A program made the translations under genes and the position numbers. A stretch of 53,806 nucleotides of DNA. Source: an uncultured SAR116 cluster alpha proteobacterium (GTDB taxonomy: Bacteria > Pseudomonadota > Alphaproteobacteria > Puniceispirillales > Marisalimonadaceae). Location: assembly GCA_902517275.1 (NCBI GenBank), contig CABYBQ010000006.1, positions 1 through 53,806 of the forward strand, written 5' to 3'. The notes under the pieces are model-generated. The model was not told where the DNA came from and searched no databases. It worked only from the letters and a program-made list of their open reading frames with translations. Every line of letters starts with the position of its first letter. Within the stretch, counting starts at the first letter, position 1. Shown here one piece after another: positions 17,633-25,916 of this stretch.

Positions 17633-18433
17633 TTAAAATTTATTATTAATCTTTTTAAGAAGCTCTTTATGTAAGGTTGGGTTTGCACCAATTAATAAAT
17701 CACCAGAAGTTTTGTAAGCATTAATATATTTTAAGTTGGTTAAGTATCCTCCAGCTTCTTTTATTAAAAGTTCTCCACATGCAACTTGATTCTTTTTTAA
17801 ATTATTAGCAAATAAACAATCAATCTTTCCAGAAGCTAACCATGCAAAAGTTAGAGCCGAGGATCCAAATTCACGTGTAACTGACGAGTGCTTAGATGCT
17901 AGACCATATATAGGCTCAAAAATATTGTTAGTAATTTTATTGTTAGTTATTTGACTATCATCGTATATTGAAAAAACACATGAGTTTATTGAACCTCTTC
18001 GAGAAACCCTAATCCTCCTATCATTTAGATAGGATCCCTTTCCTTTTTCAGCAAAAAATAATTCGTTTCTTAATGGATCTAGAATAACAGTAGACAAAAT
18101 TTCGTCATTAAATTCAACAGAAACTGAAATAGCAAAATACGGTAATGCATGAGAAAAATTAAATTGTCCATTTAACGTATCAACTATCCAATAATATTTA
18201 TCTTTAATACTGTGTTCACCAGAATTTAATTTCATTCCCCACGCTGGTCTGGATTTAGTTAAATCCTCCAATAATATTGAATAAATTTTGTTTTTAGTTC
18301 TTGATACGAAATTATCAATAGAGTTTGGGGAAACTTGCAAATTCTCTATTTCTCCAAAATCTCTTAGCACATTTCTTGTAACCCTATTCAAAGACAGAAA
18401 AATAATGTTTAAAAGTGGTGACTTGTTACTCAT
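17633..18433 (-). CDS. Inositol monophosphatase-family protein (SuhB-like), probably catalytically dead
   Basis: The fold is clearly SuhB/IMPase: FGEIENLQVS near the start, FAEKGKGSYLNDRRIRVS, FGSSALTFAWLASGKIDCLF and ELLIKEAGGY. The metal site is degraded. The usual Glu-Glu pair is Asn70-Ser71, DPLDGT is DTLNGQ (Asp85 kept, Asp88 changed to Asn), and the WDxAAG aspartate is Gln in NQVACG. The early catalytic Asp is Lys47. Phosphatase activity is therefore unlikely. E. coli SuhB has a non-catalytic role in rRNA antitermination, which offers one alternative function. ATG 18433 with GGAG five bases upstream is preferred over GTG 18439. It lies 38 bases after efp. Confidence 0.85.
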   Translation of the reverse strand: MSNKSPLLNIIFLSLNRVTRNVLRDFGEIENLQVSPNSIDNFVSRTKNKIYSILLEDLTKSRPAWGMKLNSGEHSIKDKYYWIVDTLNGQFNFSHALPYFAISVSVEFNDEILSTVILDPLRNELFFAEKGKGSYLNDRRIRVSRRGSINSCVFSIYDDSQITNNKITNNIFEPIYGLASKHSSVTREFGSSALTFAWLASGKIDCLFANNLKKNQVACGELLIKEAGGYLTNLKYINAYKTSGDLLIGANPTLHKELLKKINNKF

Positions 18434-18471
18434 TCTCACTCCAAATTAGATATTTGATATATTTACTATTT

Positions 18472-19038
18472 CTAAGTTTTAGCTTTTTCTACATAAGTAC
18501 AGTCTGAAGGTCTAACTACTATTTTAGTACCTACTTCAATATGACCAGGTACCATAACTTTGATGCCATTTTTTAAAATAGCTGGTTTAAAAGATGAGGA
18601 AACTGTTTGCCCTTTTATAACAGCATCAGCTTCAATTATTTCTTCAACACAATTATCAGGCATAATAATAGACACAGGATTTTCATTATATAAATTTATA
18701 ATAACACTCATTCCATTTTGTAAAAAAGCCGCTTGGTCTCCTACCATATCAATATTTACTGTAATTTGCTCAAATGTTTGATTGTTCATAAATATAAGAT
18801 TTTTATTTTCTTGATATAAAAATACATGCGGTGTCTCGTCTAAGATGACCTTTTCTACGTTTTCAGAGGACCTAAAGCGTTCATTAAGTTTTGATCCATC
18901 CTTTAAGTTTTTCATTTCAATTTGTGCAAATGCTCCGCCTTTACCGGGTTTTACATGGCTTATTTTAGTTGCTACCCACAATGCATTTTTATGTTCTATA
19001 ACATTACCTGGTTTTATTGTGTTTCCATTAACTTTCAA
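18472..19038 (-). CDS. efp: Translation elongation factor P
   Basis: EF-P enters the ribosomal E site and rescues stalling at polyproline runs. The 188 residues contain the KOW-like domain with HVKPGKGGAFAQIEM, in which the tip Lys can be modified, followed by two OB domains and the C-terminal signature GTKIVVRPSDCTYVEKA. The start codon is TTG, one base after the aldolase stop, with GAGGA inside the end of the aldolase gene as ribosome-binding site. That spacing indicates strong coupling. The enzymes for Lys modification are not in this window. Confidence 0.96.
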   Translation of the reverse strand: MKVNGNTIKPGNVIEHKNALWVATKISHVKPGKGGAFAQIEMKNLKDGSKLNERFRSSENVEKVILDETPHVFLYQENKNLIFMNNQTFEQITVNIDMVGDQAAFLQNGMSVIINLYNENPVSIIMPDNCVEEIIEADAVIKGQTVSSSFKPAILKNGIKVMVPGHIEVGTKIVVRPSDCTYVEKAKT

Positions 19039-19039
19039 A

Positions 19040-19966
19040 TTACTTTCCTCTGTAAATATTCGTAATTTGGTTTAATAAATCTAAAGCTTCATCATATGGC
19101 CGTTGAAAAGAATTTCTACCAATTATTGATCCGCTTGCTCCGCCTAAAAATAATTCCTTAACTTCTATCAAAAGACTCTCATTATCTCTTGAGTTTCCAC
19201 CAGAAAAAACAACTAACCTTCTCCCATGAAAGCATGATTGTACAACATGTTTTATACGGTCAGTCAAAGTATTGATTGGAATGTTTTCTGACATATAAAC
19301 TTTTTTGGCTTCACTTAGCTCAATAAAAGATGTTGGAGGTTTTACTTTAATTATATGAGCCCCCACTAATGCGGCCATGTGGGCTGCGTAAGAAACAATA
19401 TCTATTGCCGTTTCTCCTTCTTTACTAATATCTCCTCCTCTTGGATAGCTCCAAACTACCACAGCAAGACCCGCATCCTTTGCTTCAAGTGCGATTTCTT
19501 GAATTTCTGTTATCATATCCAAAGCAGCGTCAGATCCTGGATAAATAGTAAATCCCACAGCGGAGCATCCAAGCCTAATTGCTTCCCTAACTGAGCCTGT
19601 TATAGCTTGGGTAGGAGCTCCTTTTTCTCTTGATAAAGAATTAGAACTATTTACTTTCATGATTAGAGGAATTTGACCAGCAAAAGTGTCAGCACCGGCT
19701 TCTAACATTCCTAAAGGGGCTGCAAAAGCAGACAAACCTGCGTTTATTGCTAACTTAAAATGATAATGAGGATCATAACCTAGAGAGTTTTTTGCAAAAG
19801 ATCTTGCTGGACCATGTTCGAAACCTTGATCAACTGGAAGGATAACTAATTTACCAGTACCAGCCAATTTACCAGACATTAAAATATTTGCCAAACTTGC
19901 TTTAACGCCTGGATTATCACTTTCATAATTATTCAATATTTTTTTTATAATTCTAGTCATTTTCAT
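19040..19966 (-). CDS. Class I fructose-bisphosphate aldolase (DhnA/FbaB type)
   Basis: This aldolase cleaves fructose 1,6-bisphosphate to two triose phosphates through a Schiff base. The 308 residues match the DhnA/FbaB family: LPVDQGFEHGP near the start, GFTIYPGS, VVWSYPRGG, and the Schiff-base lysine in HIIKVKPP. VFSGGNS and GASGSIIGRNSFQRP bind phosphate. This metal-free type replaces the zinc-dependent class II enzyme in many alphaproteobacteria. It is the first gene of the minus-strand run aldolase-efp-suhB-like-MotA-like-OmpA-like. It is divergent from the zapA operon across about 160 bases. Confidence 0.92.
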   Translation of the reverse strand: MKMTRIIKKILNNYESDNPGVKASLANILMSGKLAGTGKLVILPVDQGFEHGPARSFAKNSLGYDPHYHFKLAINAGLSAFAAPLGMLEAGADTFAGQIPLIMKVNSSNSLSREKGAPTQAITGSVREAIRLGCSAVGFTIYPGSDAALDMITEIQEIALEAKDAGLAVVVWSYPRGGDISKEGETAIDIVSYAAHMAALVGAHIIKVKPPTSFIELSEAKKVYMSENIPINTLTDRIKHVVQSCFHGRRLVVFSGGNSRDNESLLIEVKELFLGGASGSIIGRNSFQRPYDEALDLLNQITNIYRGK

Positions 19967-20066
19967 TTTTGAAACCCTTTAGAAGTTAGTGATAATATTT
20001 TTATTAATTTTAACTACCTATAAATTTAAACATTATTAAATTCAATAAAATTAATCTATTAAAAAT

Positions 20067-20094
20067 TTGAACTGTTAAATAATTTATCTAATAT
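20067..20094 (+). promoter_or_regulatory. Candidate sigma-70 promoter for the zapA operon
   Basis: TTGAAC at 20067-20072 and TAATAT at 20089-20094 lie 16 bases apart. The start of transcription would be near 20101, about 26 bases before the ATG of the DUF4164-like gene. The divergent aldolase gene is 100 bases away on the other side. This rests on motif matching only, in very AT-rich DNA. Confidence 0.4.
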
Positions 20095-20126
20095 ATTGAA
20101 ATAATAATTTTAAAGTGATTTTACTA

Positions 20127-20372
20127 ATGACAAATAATGATATAAAAACGATTAAACTTGATGAATTAAAAATTATCCAAAAAAATTTCGAAGAAAGTAT
20201 AAAATTTTTAGAAAAAAACATTGCCAAAAATTTAACAAACAAACTTAAACTTGAAGAAATAAAAAAAGACTTAAGAGAAGCAGATAAGAAATTTACTGAT
20301 GCGGAAAGGTGCTTGGATGACCTTAAAATTGAGTTAGATAATAATCAACATGCATTATATGCTAAAGATTAA
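20127..20372 (+). CDS. Small coiled-coil protein next to zapA (DUF4164-like)
   Basis: The product has 81 residues that are almost entirely helical and charged, with heptad-like spacing over roughly residues 10-70. It probably forms a coiled coil. A DUF4164 protein directly before zapA is common in alphaproteobacteria, and this one fits that place and shape. A GTG at 20115 would add four residues, but ATG 20127 is the better start. The function is unknown. The spacing of 11 bases to zapA suggests a link to cell division. Confidence 0.75.
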   Translation: MTNNDIKTIKLDELKIIQKNFEESIKFLEKNIAKNLTNKLKLEEIKKDLREADKKFTDAERCLDDLKIELDNNQHALYAKD

Positions 20373-20383
20373 TAAGGCTACAA

Positions 20384-20704
20384 ATGTCAAATAAAGTAAC
20401 TGTTAATGTGGATGTCAATGGTATAAAATATCCTGTATCATGTATATCTGGAGAAGAAGACAGACTTATTGAGTCTTCCCAAGAGGTAAATAAAGTTATT
20501 GAAGATTTATCCAAGATTTCTGGCGTAGTAAGTGAGACAAGATTATTAGCAATGACCTCTTTAATATTAGCTGACAAAATTTTAAATAAAGAATCCAATT
20601 CTGATAAAGATTTAAATTTAATTGAAATTGAGGATTTCATTGATTGGTTATCTAAAGCTACTGATAGAATGAATAAAGTTGCAAAGTTACTTGAAAATAA
20701 ATAA
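20384..20704 (+). CDS. zapA: Cell division protein ZapA
   Basis: ZapA binds FtsZ and promotes bundling of its filaments at the division site. The 106 residues show the family N-terminal beta domain (NKVTVNVDVNGIKYPVSC) followed by EEDRLIESSQEVNKVIEDL and a C-terminal helix that would form the tetrameric coiled coil. AAGG precedes the ATG. Its downstream neighbours are 6S RNA and the 5-formyl-THF cyclo-ligase, the well-known zapA-ssrS-fau order. Confidence 0.9.
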   Translation: MSNKVTVNVDVNGIKYPVSCISGEEDRLIESSQEVNKVIEDLSKISGVVSETRLLAMTSLILADKILNKESNSDKDLNLIEIEDFIDWLSKATDRMNKVAKLLENK

Positions 20705-20714
20705 AATAAGTTCA

Positions 20715-20864
20715 GAAAGCTGGATTTTTTGTTAGGAATTTTAATCCTTGGGGCCATAAGTATCTTTAGGGAGCCGTCTCTTCTGTAACCCTGGTTACAG
20801 TATATGGCGCCCACCTGTTAAACAGGCAACATAGGATAACTTATCCAACGACTATTTGGCTTTC
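20715..20864 (+). ncRNA. ssrS: 6S RNA
   Basis: 6S RNA mimics an open promoter and holds the sigma-70 polymerase during slow growth. The 176-base gap between zapA and the fau homologue is where ssrS lies in many proteobacteria. A closing stem joins GAAAGC (20715-20720) to GCTTTC (20859-20864), extended by wobble pairs. Inside it, ATAAGT (20756-20761) can pair with ACTTAT (20839-20844), and GGGAGCC with GGCGCCC across one mismatch. CTGTAAC/GTTACAG is an apical hairpin and CCTGTTTAACAGG-like bases another. The region is richer in GC than its neighbours, as expected for structured RNA. Exact ends are uncertain by 10-15 bases. Confidence 0.8.
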
Positions 20865-20880
20865 GTATTTTCGGCCGAGC

Positions 20881-21486
20881 ATGGAAATGAAAAAAAACCT
20901 TAGAATATTAGCTAAAAACAAAAGATCCGAAATTAAATTAGATTTTTTATCTAAAACAAACTTAGCCAAACAAATAAAATATTGTTTAGATGATATATTT
21001 TTTTATAATAATAACATCAAAACAGCATGTTTATATTACCCTATAAACAATGAGATAGAACCTTTTGAGTTTGTAAAACACTTTGAGGACAGACATATAG
21101 TTATGAGTTTGCCAGTTATAGATATGGCAAAAAAATCTATGCTATTTAAGAAATGGTCTCCTGAAGATAAATTAAAAATTGGTTTTTTAGGAAATCTAGA
21201 ACCTACTAATGACAAAAATATCATTTTTCCTCAAATGATGATTGTTCCAATGTTAATGTTTGATAGAAAATTTTTCAGACTTGGATATGGAGGTGGATAT
21301 TATGACAAATCTATAATTAAATTAAAAAAACACTTTCAAAAAGAAAAAAAGTTTTTTATTACAATTGGACTTTCGTATAGTGAACAAGAAATTGATAAAA
21401 TACCTTATGAAAATCATGATATGAATTTAGACTACATAGTCACAGAAAAAGAATTTTTATCTAGAAAATCTTCAGCGCTTAATTAA
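20881..21486 (+). CDS. fau: 5-formyltetrahydrofolate cyclo-ligase
   Basis: This ATP-dependent enzyme converts 5-formyl-THF to 5,10-methenyl-THF, returning stored folate to one-carbon metabolism. The 201 residues contain the basic ATP-binding N-terminus (KNLRILAKNKRSEI), EIEPFEF for substrate, and the diagnostic RLGYGGGYYDK near residue 140. Two ATGs (20881, 20887) are possible starts, and no strong ribosome-binding site favours either. The gene starts only about 16 bases after the predicted 6S RNA core and is probably on the same transcript, so processing of the 6S precursor would affect its mRNA. Confidence 0.93.
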   Translation: MEMKKNLRILAKNKRSEIKLDFLSKTNLAKQIKYCLDDIFFYNNNIKTACLYYPINNEIEPFEFVKHFEDRHIVMSLPVIDMAKKSMLFKKWSPEDKLKIGFLGNLEPTNDKNIIFPQMMIVPMLMFDRKFFRLGYGGGYYDKSIIKLKKHFQKEKKFFITIGLSYSEQEIDKIPYENHDMNLDYIVTEKEFLSRKSSALN

Positions 21487-21498
21487 AAGAAGGAATCA

Positions 21499-22308
21499 AT
21501 GAAAGTTTTATTTTTAGGTGATATTGTAGGAAGAAATGCAAGAAATTTAGCACAAAAAAAAATAGCTGAATTCAAAACACAATTAAAACTTGATGCTATT
21601 ATAATAAATGTAGAAAACTCTGCTGGTGGATTTGGAGTAACACCTTCAATCTGCAATGACTTTTTTAATGCAGGCGCTGACGTTTTGACGACTGGTAACC
21701 ATATTTGGGATAAAAGAGAGATAATTTCCTATATATCCAAATCTGATAGATTACTTCGGCCGATGAATATGATCGAAGGAACGCCTGGTTTAGGTATGAC
21801 AATTGTTAGAGTAAATGCTGGTACTATTGGTGTTGCTAATGTTATGACAAATTTATTTATGTCTAGATCAGATCCTGTTTTTGATAAAGTACCATTAATA
21901 ATTAAGCATCTCAAATTAACATCAAATGTTGATTTTTCTCTTATAGATGTCCATGGTGAGGCATCTTCTGAAAAAATGGCTATTGGGTTTGCGCTTGATG
22001 GCAAAGTTTCCGCGGTTGTTGGTACTCATACGCATGTGCCTACTGCAGATCATCAAATTTTAGAAAATGGTACTGCTTACATAACTGATGTTGGAATGAG
22101 CGGTGATTATAACTCTATTATTGGTATGAATAAAAATGATGCCCTTAAAAGATTTATGTATCCTGACGAAAAAAAAACTAGACTTGAAGTTTCATCTGGA
22201 GAACCAACTCTTTGTGGTGTTGTTATAGAAACTGGCACAAATGGTTTGAGTAAATCAATAATTCCTCTAAGGTTTGGGGGTATATTGGAACAGACTACTT
22301 TGGTTTGA
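21499..22308 (+). CDS. YmdB-family metallophosphoesterase (TIGR00282)
   Basis: Relatives hydrolyse 2',3'-cyclic nucleotides or other phosphodiesters with a dinuclear metal site. The 269 residues start with the metal-binding FLGDIVGRNA. NVENSAGGFGVTPSIC, TGNHIWDKREI, DVHGEASSEK and GTHTHVPTADH supply further ligands in the family order. AAGGA stands before the ATG, 12 bases after fau. The physiological substrate in alphaproteobacteria is not known. In Bacillus the homologue affects biofilm formation and sporulation, which may not transfer. Confidence 0.92.
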   Translation: MKVLFLGDIVGRNARNLAQKKIAEFKTQLKLDAIIINVENSAGGFGVTPSICNDFFNAGADVLTTGNHIWDKREIISYISKSDRLLRPMNMIEGTPGLGMTIVRVNAGTIGVANVMTNLFMSRSDPVFDKVPLIIKHLKLTSNVDFSLIDVHGEASSEKMAIGFALDGKVSAVVGTHTHVPTADHQILENGTAYITDVGMSGDYNSIIGMNKNDALKRFMYPDEKKTRLEVSSGEPTLCGVVIETGTNGLSKSIIPLRFGGILEQTTLV

Positions 22309-22339
22309 TTAATTTAAAGGATAAACTAGGGGCGTTTAA

Positions 22340-23086
22340 ATGGCTGGGCATTCAAAATTTAAAAATATTATGCATAGAAAGGGGGCTCAAGATGCCAGAA
22401 GAGCAAAAAGATTTGCAAGACTTACAAAAGAGTTACAAGTAGCGGTTAGAGGTGGTACTGATCCCTCTAGTAACCCTAGATTAAGATCTGCGCTATCAGC
22501 TTGTAGAGCTGTAAATATGCCAAAAGACAATATTGAAAGGGTTATTAAAAAAGCTGAAGATGGAGAAAACTCTAACTTAGAAGAGATAAGATATGAAGGA
22601 TATGCTCCAGGTGGTGTGGCTTTAATTGTAGATGCACTTACAGATAATCGAAATAGAACTGCTGCTGAAGTAAGGTCTTCTTTTACAAAATATGGAGGTA
22701 ACTTAGGAGAAACTGGTTCAGTATCTTTTATGTTTAATAATGTTGGTCAAATTGTATATAAACAAAATATAATAAGTGAAGACGAAATTTTTGATATTGC
22801 AATCGAAGTTGGCGCTAATGACGTCAAAGTAGACGAAAATAATTATGAAATAATAACTTCTATAAATGAGTTTAACAATGTTCGTGAAAAACTCGAAAGT
22901 GCTTTGGGGGCTCCAGATATGGCGGAATTGATATGGTCCCCTGAAAATAATGTTCAAATTGATGATGAAAGAAAAGCCACTTCGATCTTAAAGCTTTTAG
23001 ATACACTCGATAATTGTGAAGATGTTCAAGGAGTTTATGGTAATTTTGAAATTAATGACGAAATTTTAAAAAAAATTGATCTATAA
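22340..23086 (+). CDS. yebC: YebC/PmpR-family translational or transcriptional regulator
   Basis: The 248 residues begin with the family hallmark MAGHSKFKNIMHRKGAQD and include YEGYAPGGVALIVD and the GNLGETGSVSFMF segment. YebC/TACO1 proteins are linked to translation of proline-rich stretches, and some to transcription of quorum or recombination genes. Placement directly before ruvC is typical of bacteria. The ribosome-binding site is AGGGGC. Binding partners are not visible from sequence. Confidence 0.95.
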   Translation: MAGHSKFKNIMHRKGAQDARRAKRFARLTKELQVAVRGGTDPSSNPRLRSALSACRAVNMPKDNIERVIKKAEDGENSNLEEIRYEGYAPGGVALIVDALTDNRNRTAAEVRSSFTKYGGNLGETGSVSFMFNNVGQIVYKQNIISEDEIFDIAIEVGANDVKVDENNYEIITSINEFNNVREKLESALGAPDMAELIWSPENNVQIDDERKATSILKLLDTLDNCEDVQGVYGNFEINDEILKKIDL

Positions 23087-23100
23087 AAAAGGTTATAACT

Positions 23101-23649
23101 TTGCGTATAATTGGAATTGACCCAGGATTAAGAAATACAGGCTGGGGAATAATTGAATTTAAAAATAATAGATTAATTCATGTTGATAATGGAAGTATAT
23201 CTCCGCCATCTACATCTTCAATTGGAGAAAGGCTTCTTTTTATAAAGAATAAATTATCATTAATTGTTAAAAATTATGATCCAAATATATCTGCTATAGA
23301 ACAGATATTCGTTGGACCAGGAACGGGTTCAAGTTTGAAGCTTGGAATGGCAAGAGGGGTTTCAATTTTAGTTTTAGCCCAGGCAAGGCTTCAAATTAAA
23401 GAGATTCCTCCGAAGCTAGTAAAAAAAACAGTTACAGGCTATGGCTCTGCTTCAAAAGATCAAATTAAATCAATGATAGAAAAATTATTAAATATTATTC
23501 CTAAAAACGAAGATAGCTCAGATGCATTAGCAATAGCTATTTCTGCTCAACATTTAGATTACGATAATATAACCACTAAATTATCGGATGATTACAATGG
23601 TTTAAATTCAGCAATAGCTAAAGCTTTATTAAAAGAAAAAAATGTATAA
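23101..23649 (+). CDS. ruvC: Holliday junction resolvase RuvC
   Basis: RuvC is the dimeric endonuclease that cuts Holliday junctions. The four acidic residues appear in IIGIDPGLRNTGWG, SAIEQIFVG and DSSDALAIAIS. Length is 182. The start is TTG, immediately before the conserved RIIGIDPG, 14 bases after yebC. The ruvC-ruvA-ruvB order follows directly, so resolvase and branch-migration motor should be made together. Confidence 0.95.
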   Translation: MRIIGIDPGLRNTGWGIIEFKNNRLIHVDNGSISPPSTSSIGERLLFIKNKLSLIVKNYDPNISAIEQIFVGPGTGSSLKLGMARGVSILVLAQARLQIKEIPPKLVKKTVTGYGSASKDQIKSMIEKLLNIIPKNEDSSDALAIAISAQHLDYDNITTKLSDDYNGLNSAIAKALLKEKNV

Positions 23650-23679
23650 TGTATCTGTAATCAAATTTTTAGGTCTTTA

Positions 23680-24357
23680 ATGATAGCTTCTCTTAGTGGA
23701 ATATTAACCCTAATAGGTAAATCTGAGATTGTCTTGGAGGTTAATGGTGTTGGATATCTTTTGAACGTCTCATCAAAATTAATAACCTCTTTAGACGAAA
23801 TAGGATCAGAATTGTCATTATTTACTGATTTGCAAATTAGAGATGATAAAATAGTTATATATGGTTTTGCATCATCGAAGGATCAAAATATTTTCAAATT
23901 ATTACAAACTGTTCAAGGTGTTGGCCCTAGAGCAGCTCTTTCTATTCTTTCAACGTTAAATGTTGATGAATTAATCTTAGCAATTTCGTCTGGAGATAAA
24001 GTTATGATTTCAAGAGCAGATGGAGTTGGTCCCAAAGTTGCAGGCAGGATAACAACAGAATTAGTTGAAAAAGTATCAAGTTTAAATAATAGTCTATTTG
24101 ACAATTCTATTAGTAAAAATATTCCAGTAACACGTCAAGAAAAGTTAAATAATAACAAAAATAGTGTTTCTAGTGATTTGTCAGTCGAAATTGAAGATAT
24201 TATTTCAGCACTAGTAAATTTGGGATACTCTAGGAGTGAAGTTTTTTCAGTTGTAATGAAGATTAAAAAGGATTTTATTCTAAATAATAAAAATAAAAAT
24301 TTCACTGTCAGTCAAATAGTACCAATTGCTCTCAAAGAACTGTCAGGAGGAAAATAA
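23680..24357 (+). CDS. ruvA: Holliday junction branch-migration protein RuvA
   Basis: RuvA binds the four-way junction and loads RuvB. The 225 residues contain the N-terminal OB domain (MIASLSGIL to about 65), the helix-hairpin-helix domain with [14 protein letters not shown] and [12 protein letters not shown], and a C-terminal UBA-like domain that contacts RuvB ([19 protein letters not shown]). The linker before it is Asn/Ser-rich. Its TAA stop overlaps the ruvB ATG by one base. Confidence 0.95.
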   Translation: MIASLSGILTLIGKSEIVLEVNGVGYLLNVSSKLITSLDEIGSELSLFTDLQIRDDKIVIYGFASSKDQNIFKLLQTVQGVGPRAALSILSTLNVDELILAISSGDKVMISRADGVGPKVAGRITTELVEKVSSLNNSLFDNSISKNIPVTRQEKLNNNKNSVSSDLSVEIEDIISALVNLGYSRSEVFSVVMKIKKDFILNNKNKNFTVSQIVPIALKELSGGK

Positions 24358-25421
24358 TGTCGGACGAAAAAAAAGTGGATGATAGGTTAGTTCACCTTGA
24401 AACTTTAGAGCACACAGAAAATCACGATTTCAGCCTAAGGCCAAAGCAACTGAAAGAATTTATTGGTCAACCTCAAGTTCAAAAAAATTTATCCACCTTT
24501 ATTTCTGCAGCTAGCACAAGGCAAGAGCCTATGGATCATGCTTTATTATTTGGTCCCCCCGGTCTTGGTAAAACAACATTAGCACAAATTATATCATTTG
24601 AGTTAGGGGTTGGGTTTAGATCCACATCAGGTCCTATTATAAATAAGGCTGGAGATCTAGCGGCTTTATTAACGAATTTAAGACCTAAGGACGTTTTATT
24701 TATAGACGAAATTCATCGTCTATCTCCAAATATTGAAGAAATCTTGTATCCGGCAATGGAAGATCTTCAGTTAGATTTAATTATTGGTGAAGGCCCTTCG
24801 GCAAGAACTATTAAAATTGATTTACCACCTTTCACTCTTGTCGGTGCAACCACTCGGTCTGGTTTGTTAACAACGCCATTGAGAGATAGGTTTGGTATTC
24901 AAATAAGAATGGAGTTTTATAGTTCTCAAGATTTAGTAAAGATACTTTTAAAGTTAGCCCAAAAACTGCAATTAAATCTTGAAGAGAGTGGTGCTTATGA
25001 AATTGCAAAACGTTCAAGAGGAACTCCAAGAATCGCAGGTAGATTATTAAGGAGAGTTAGAGATATTTTTTCTATATCAAAAAGTAAGATAATAGATAAG
25101 AATTTTGCGGATAATGCTCTAACACAGTTGGATGTAGATAGATCAGGGTTGGATGCAATTGATAGAAAATATTTAAATGTTATTATTGAAAAATTTCAAG
25201 GTGGTCCAGTAGGACTGGATACTTTGTCAGCAATTTTGTCAGAACAAAAAGATATGATTGAAGAAGTAATAGAGCCTTATTTGTTGCAACGTGGATTAAT
25301 TCAAAGATCTTCAAGAGGTAGATTTGTTTCTGCTTCAGGTTGGAGACATTTAGGCTTAAGTCCCCCAAAAAATGCAGAAGAACAATCTGATATGATGAAT
25401 TCGAATGAGAAAGAAGTTTAG
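24357..25421 (+). CDS. ruvB: Holliday junction branch-migration ATPase RuvB
   Basis: RuvB is the hexameric AAA+ motor that drives branch migration. Walker A is GPPGLGKTT, Walker B is [11 protein letters not shown], sensor 1 is GATTRSG and the arginine-finger segment is LRDRFG. The C-terminal winged helix ends with [14 protein letters not shown]. With 354 residues it is normal length. It is translationally coupled to ruvA, and the Tol-Pal cluster starts 14 bases downstream with ybgC. Confidence 0.97.
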   Translation: MSDEKKVDDRLVHLETLEHTENHDFSLRPKQLKEFIGQPQVQKNLSTFISAASTRQEPMDHALLFGPPGLGKTTLAQIISFELGVGFRSTSGPIINKAGDLAALLTNLRPKDVLFIDEIHRLSPNIEEILYPAMEDLQLDLIIGEGPSARTIKIDLPPFTLVGATTRSGLLTTPLRDRFGIQIRMEFYSSQDLVKILLKLAQKLQLNLEESGAYEIAKRSRGTPRIAGRLLRRVRDIFSISKSKIIDKNFADNALTQLDVDRSGLDAIDRKYLNVIIEKFQGGPVGLDTLSAILSEQKDMIEEVIEPYLLQRGLIQRSSRGRFVSASGWRHLGLSPPKNAEEQSDMMNSNEKEV

Positions 25422-25435
25422 GATTTTTTTGCTAA

Positions 25436-25894
25436 ATGGAAATAAATTTTCAGAATCTTGATGGTATTATAAAAAATAATATACATCATTATGTTGTCAA
25501 AGTTTTTTTTGAAGACACCGATGCAGGTCAGATTGTTTATCATACTAACTATTTAAAATATTTTGAAAGGGCGCGCACTTCTCTCCTAAATTTATTAAAA
25601 ATAGATCAAATAAATTTAAAAAAAAATCATGATATTATTTTAGTTGTAAGAAAGGCTGATATTAAATGGTTCAAACCAGCTATTCTTAATGATACATTGC
25701 TGGTAGAAACATGCCTTAAATATGCCAAAAATTCTAGTATAACTATAGAGCAGTTAGCATACAGGTATTGTGATTTGGACAAAACAAGAGAGTTGTTAGT
25801 CAGTGGAATTATTCAAATAGTAGCTATGAGTAGTAGCTTTCAAGTAAGGCGTATTAATAAGGTTTTAAAAAACCCTTTTTTTCAAAATAATTAA
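25436..25894 (+). CDS. ybgC: Tol-Pal-associated acyl-CoA thioesterase YbgC
   Basis: This hotdog-fold thioesterase hydrolyses acyl-CoA esters. The active-site motif is present as FEDTDAGQIVYHTNYLKYFE, with the catalytic Asp in DTDAG. The N-terminus carries about 15 additional residues before the fold. It has 152 residues and sits directly before tolQ, its usual place, and may link lipid supply to envelope constriction. No transmembrane segment is seen. Confidence 0.92.
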   Translation: MEINFQNLDGIIKNNIHHYVVKVFFEDTDAGQIVYHTNYLKYFERARTSLLNLLKIDQINLKKNHDIILVVRKADIKWFKPAILNDTLLVETCLKYAKNSSITIEQLAYRYCDLDKTRELLVSGIIQIVAMSSSFQVRRINKVLKNPFFQNN

Positions 25895-25916
25895 CTGTAA
25901 CTTTAAAGGTTAAAAA

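Noticed and set aside
20362-20814. Minus-strand frame of 150 residues across zapA and the 6S RNA
   Set aside because: It runs through zapA in antisense and ends in the structured RNA. The zapA reading and the RNA explain the sequence better.
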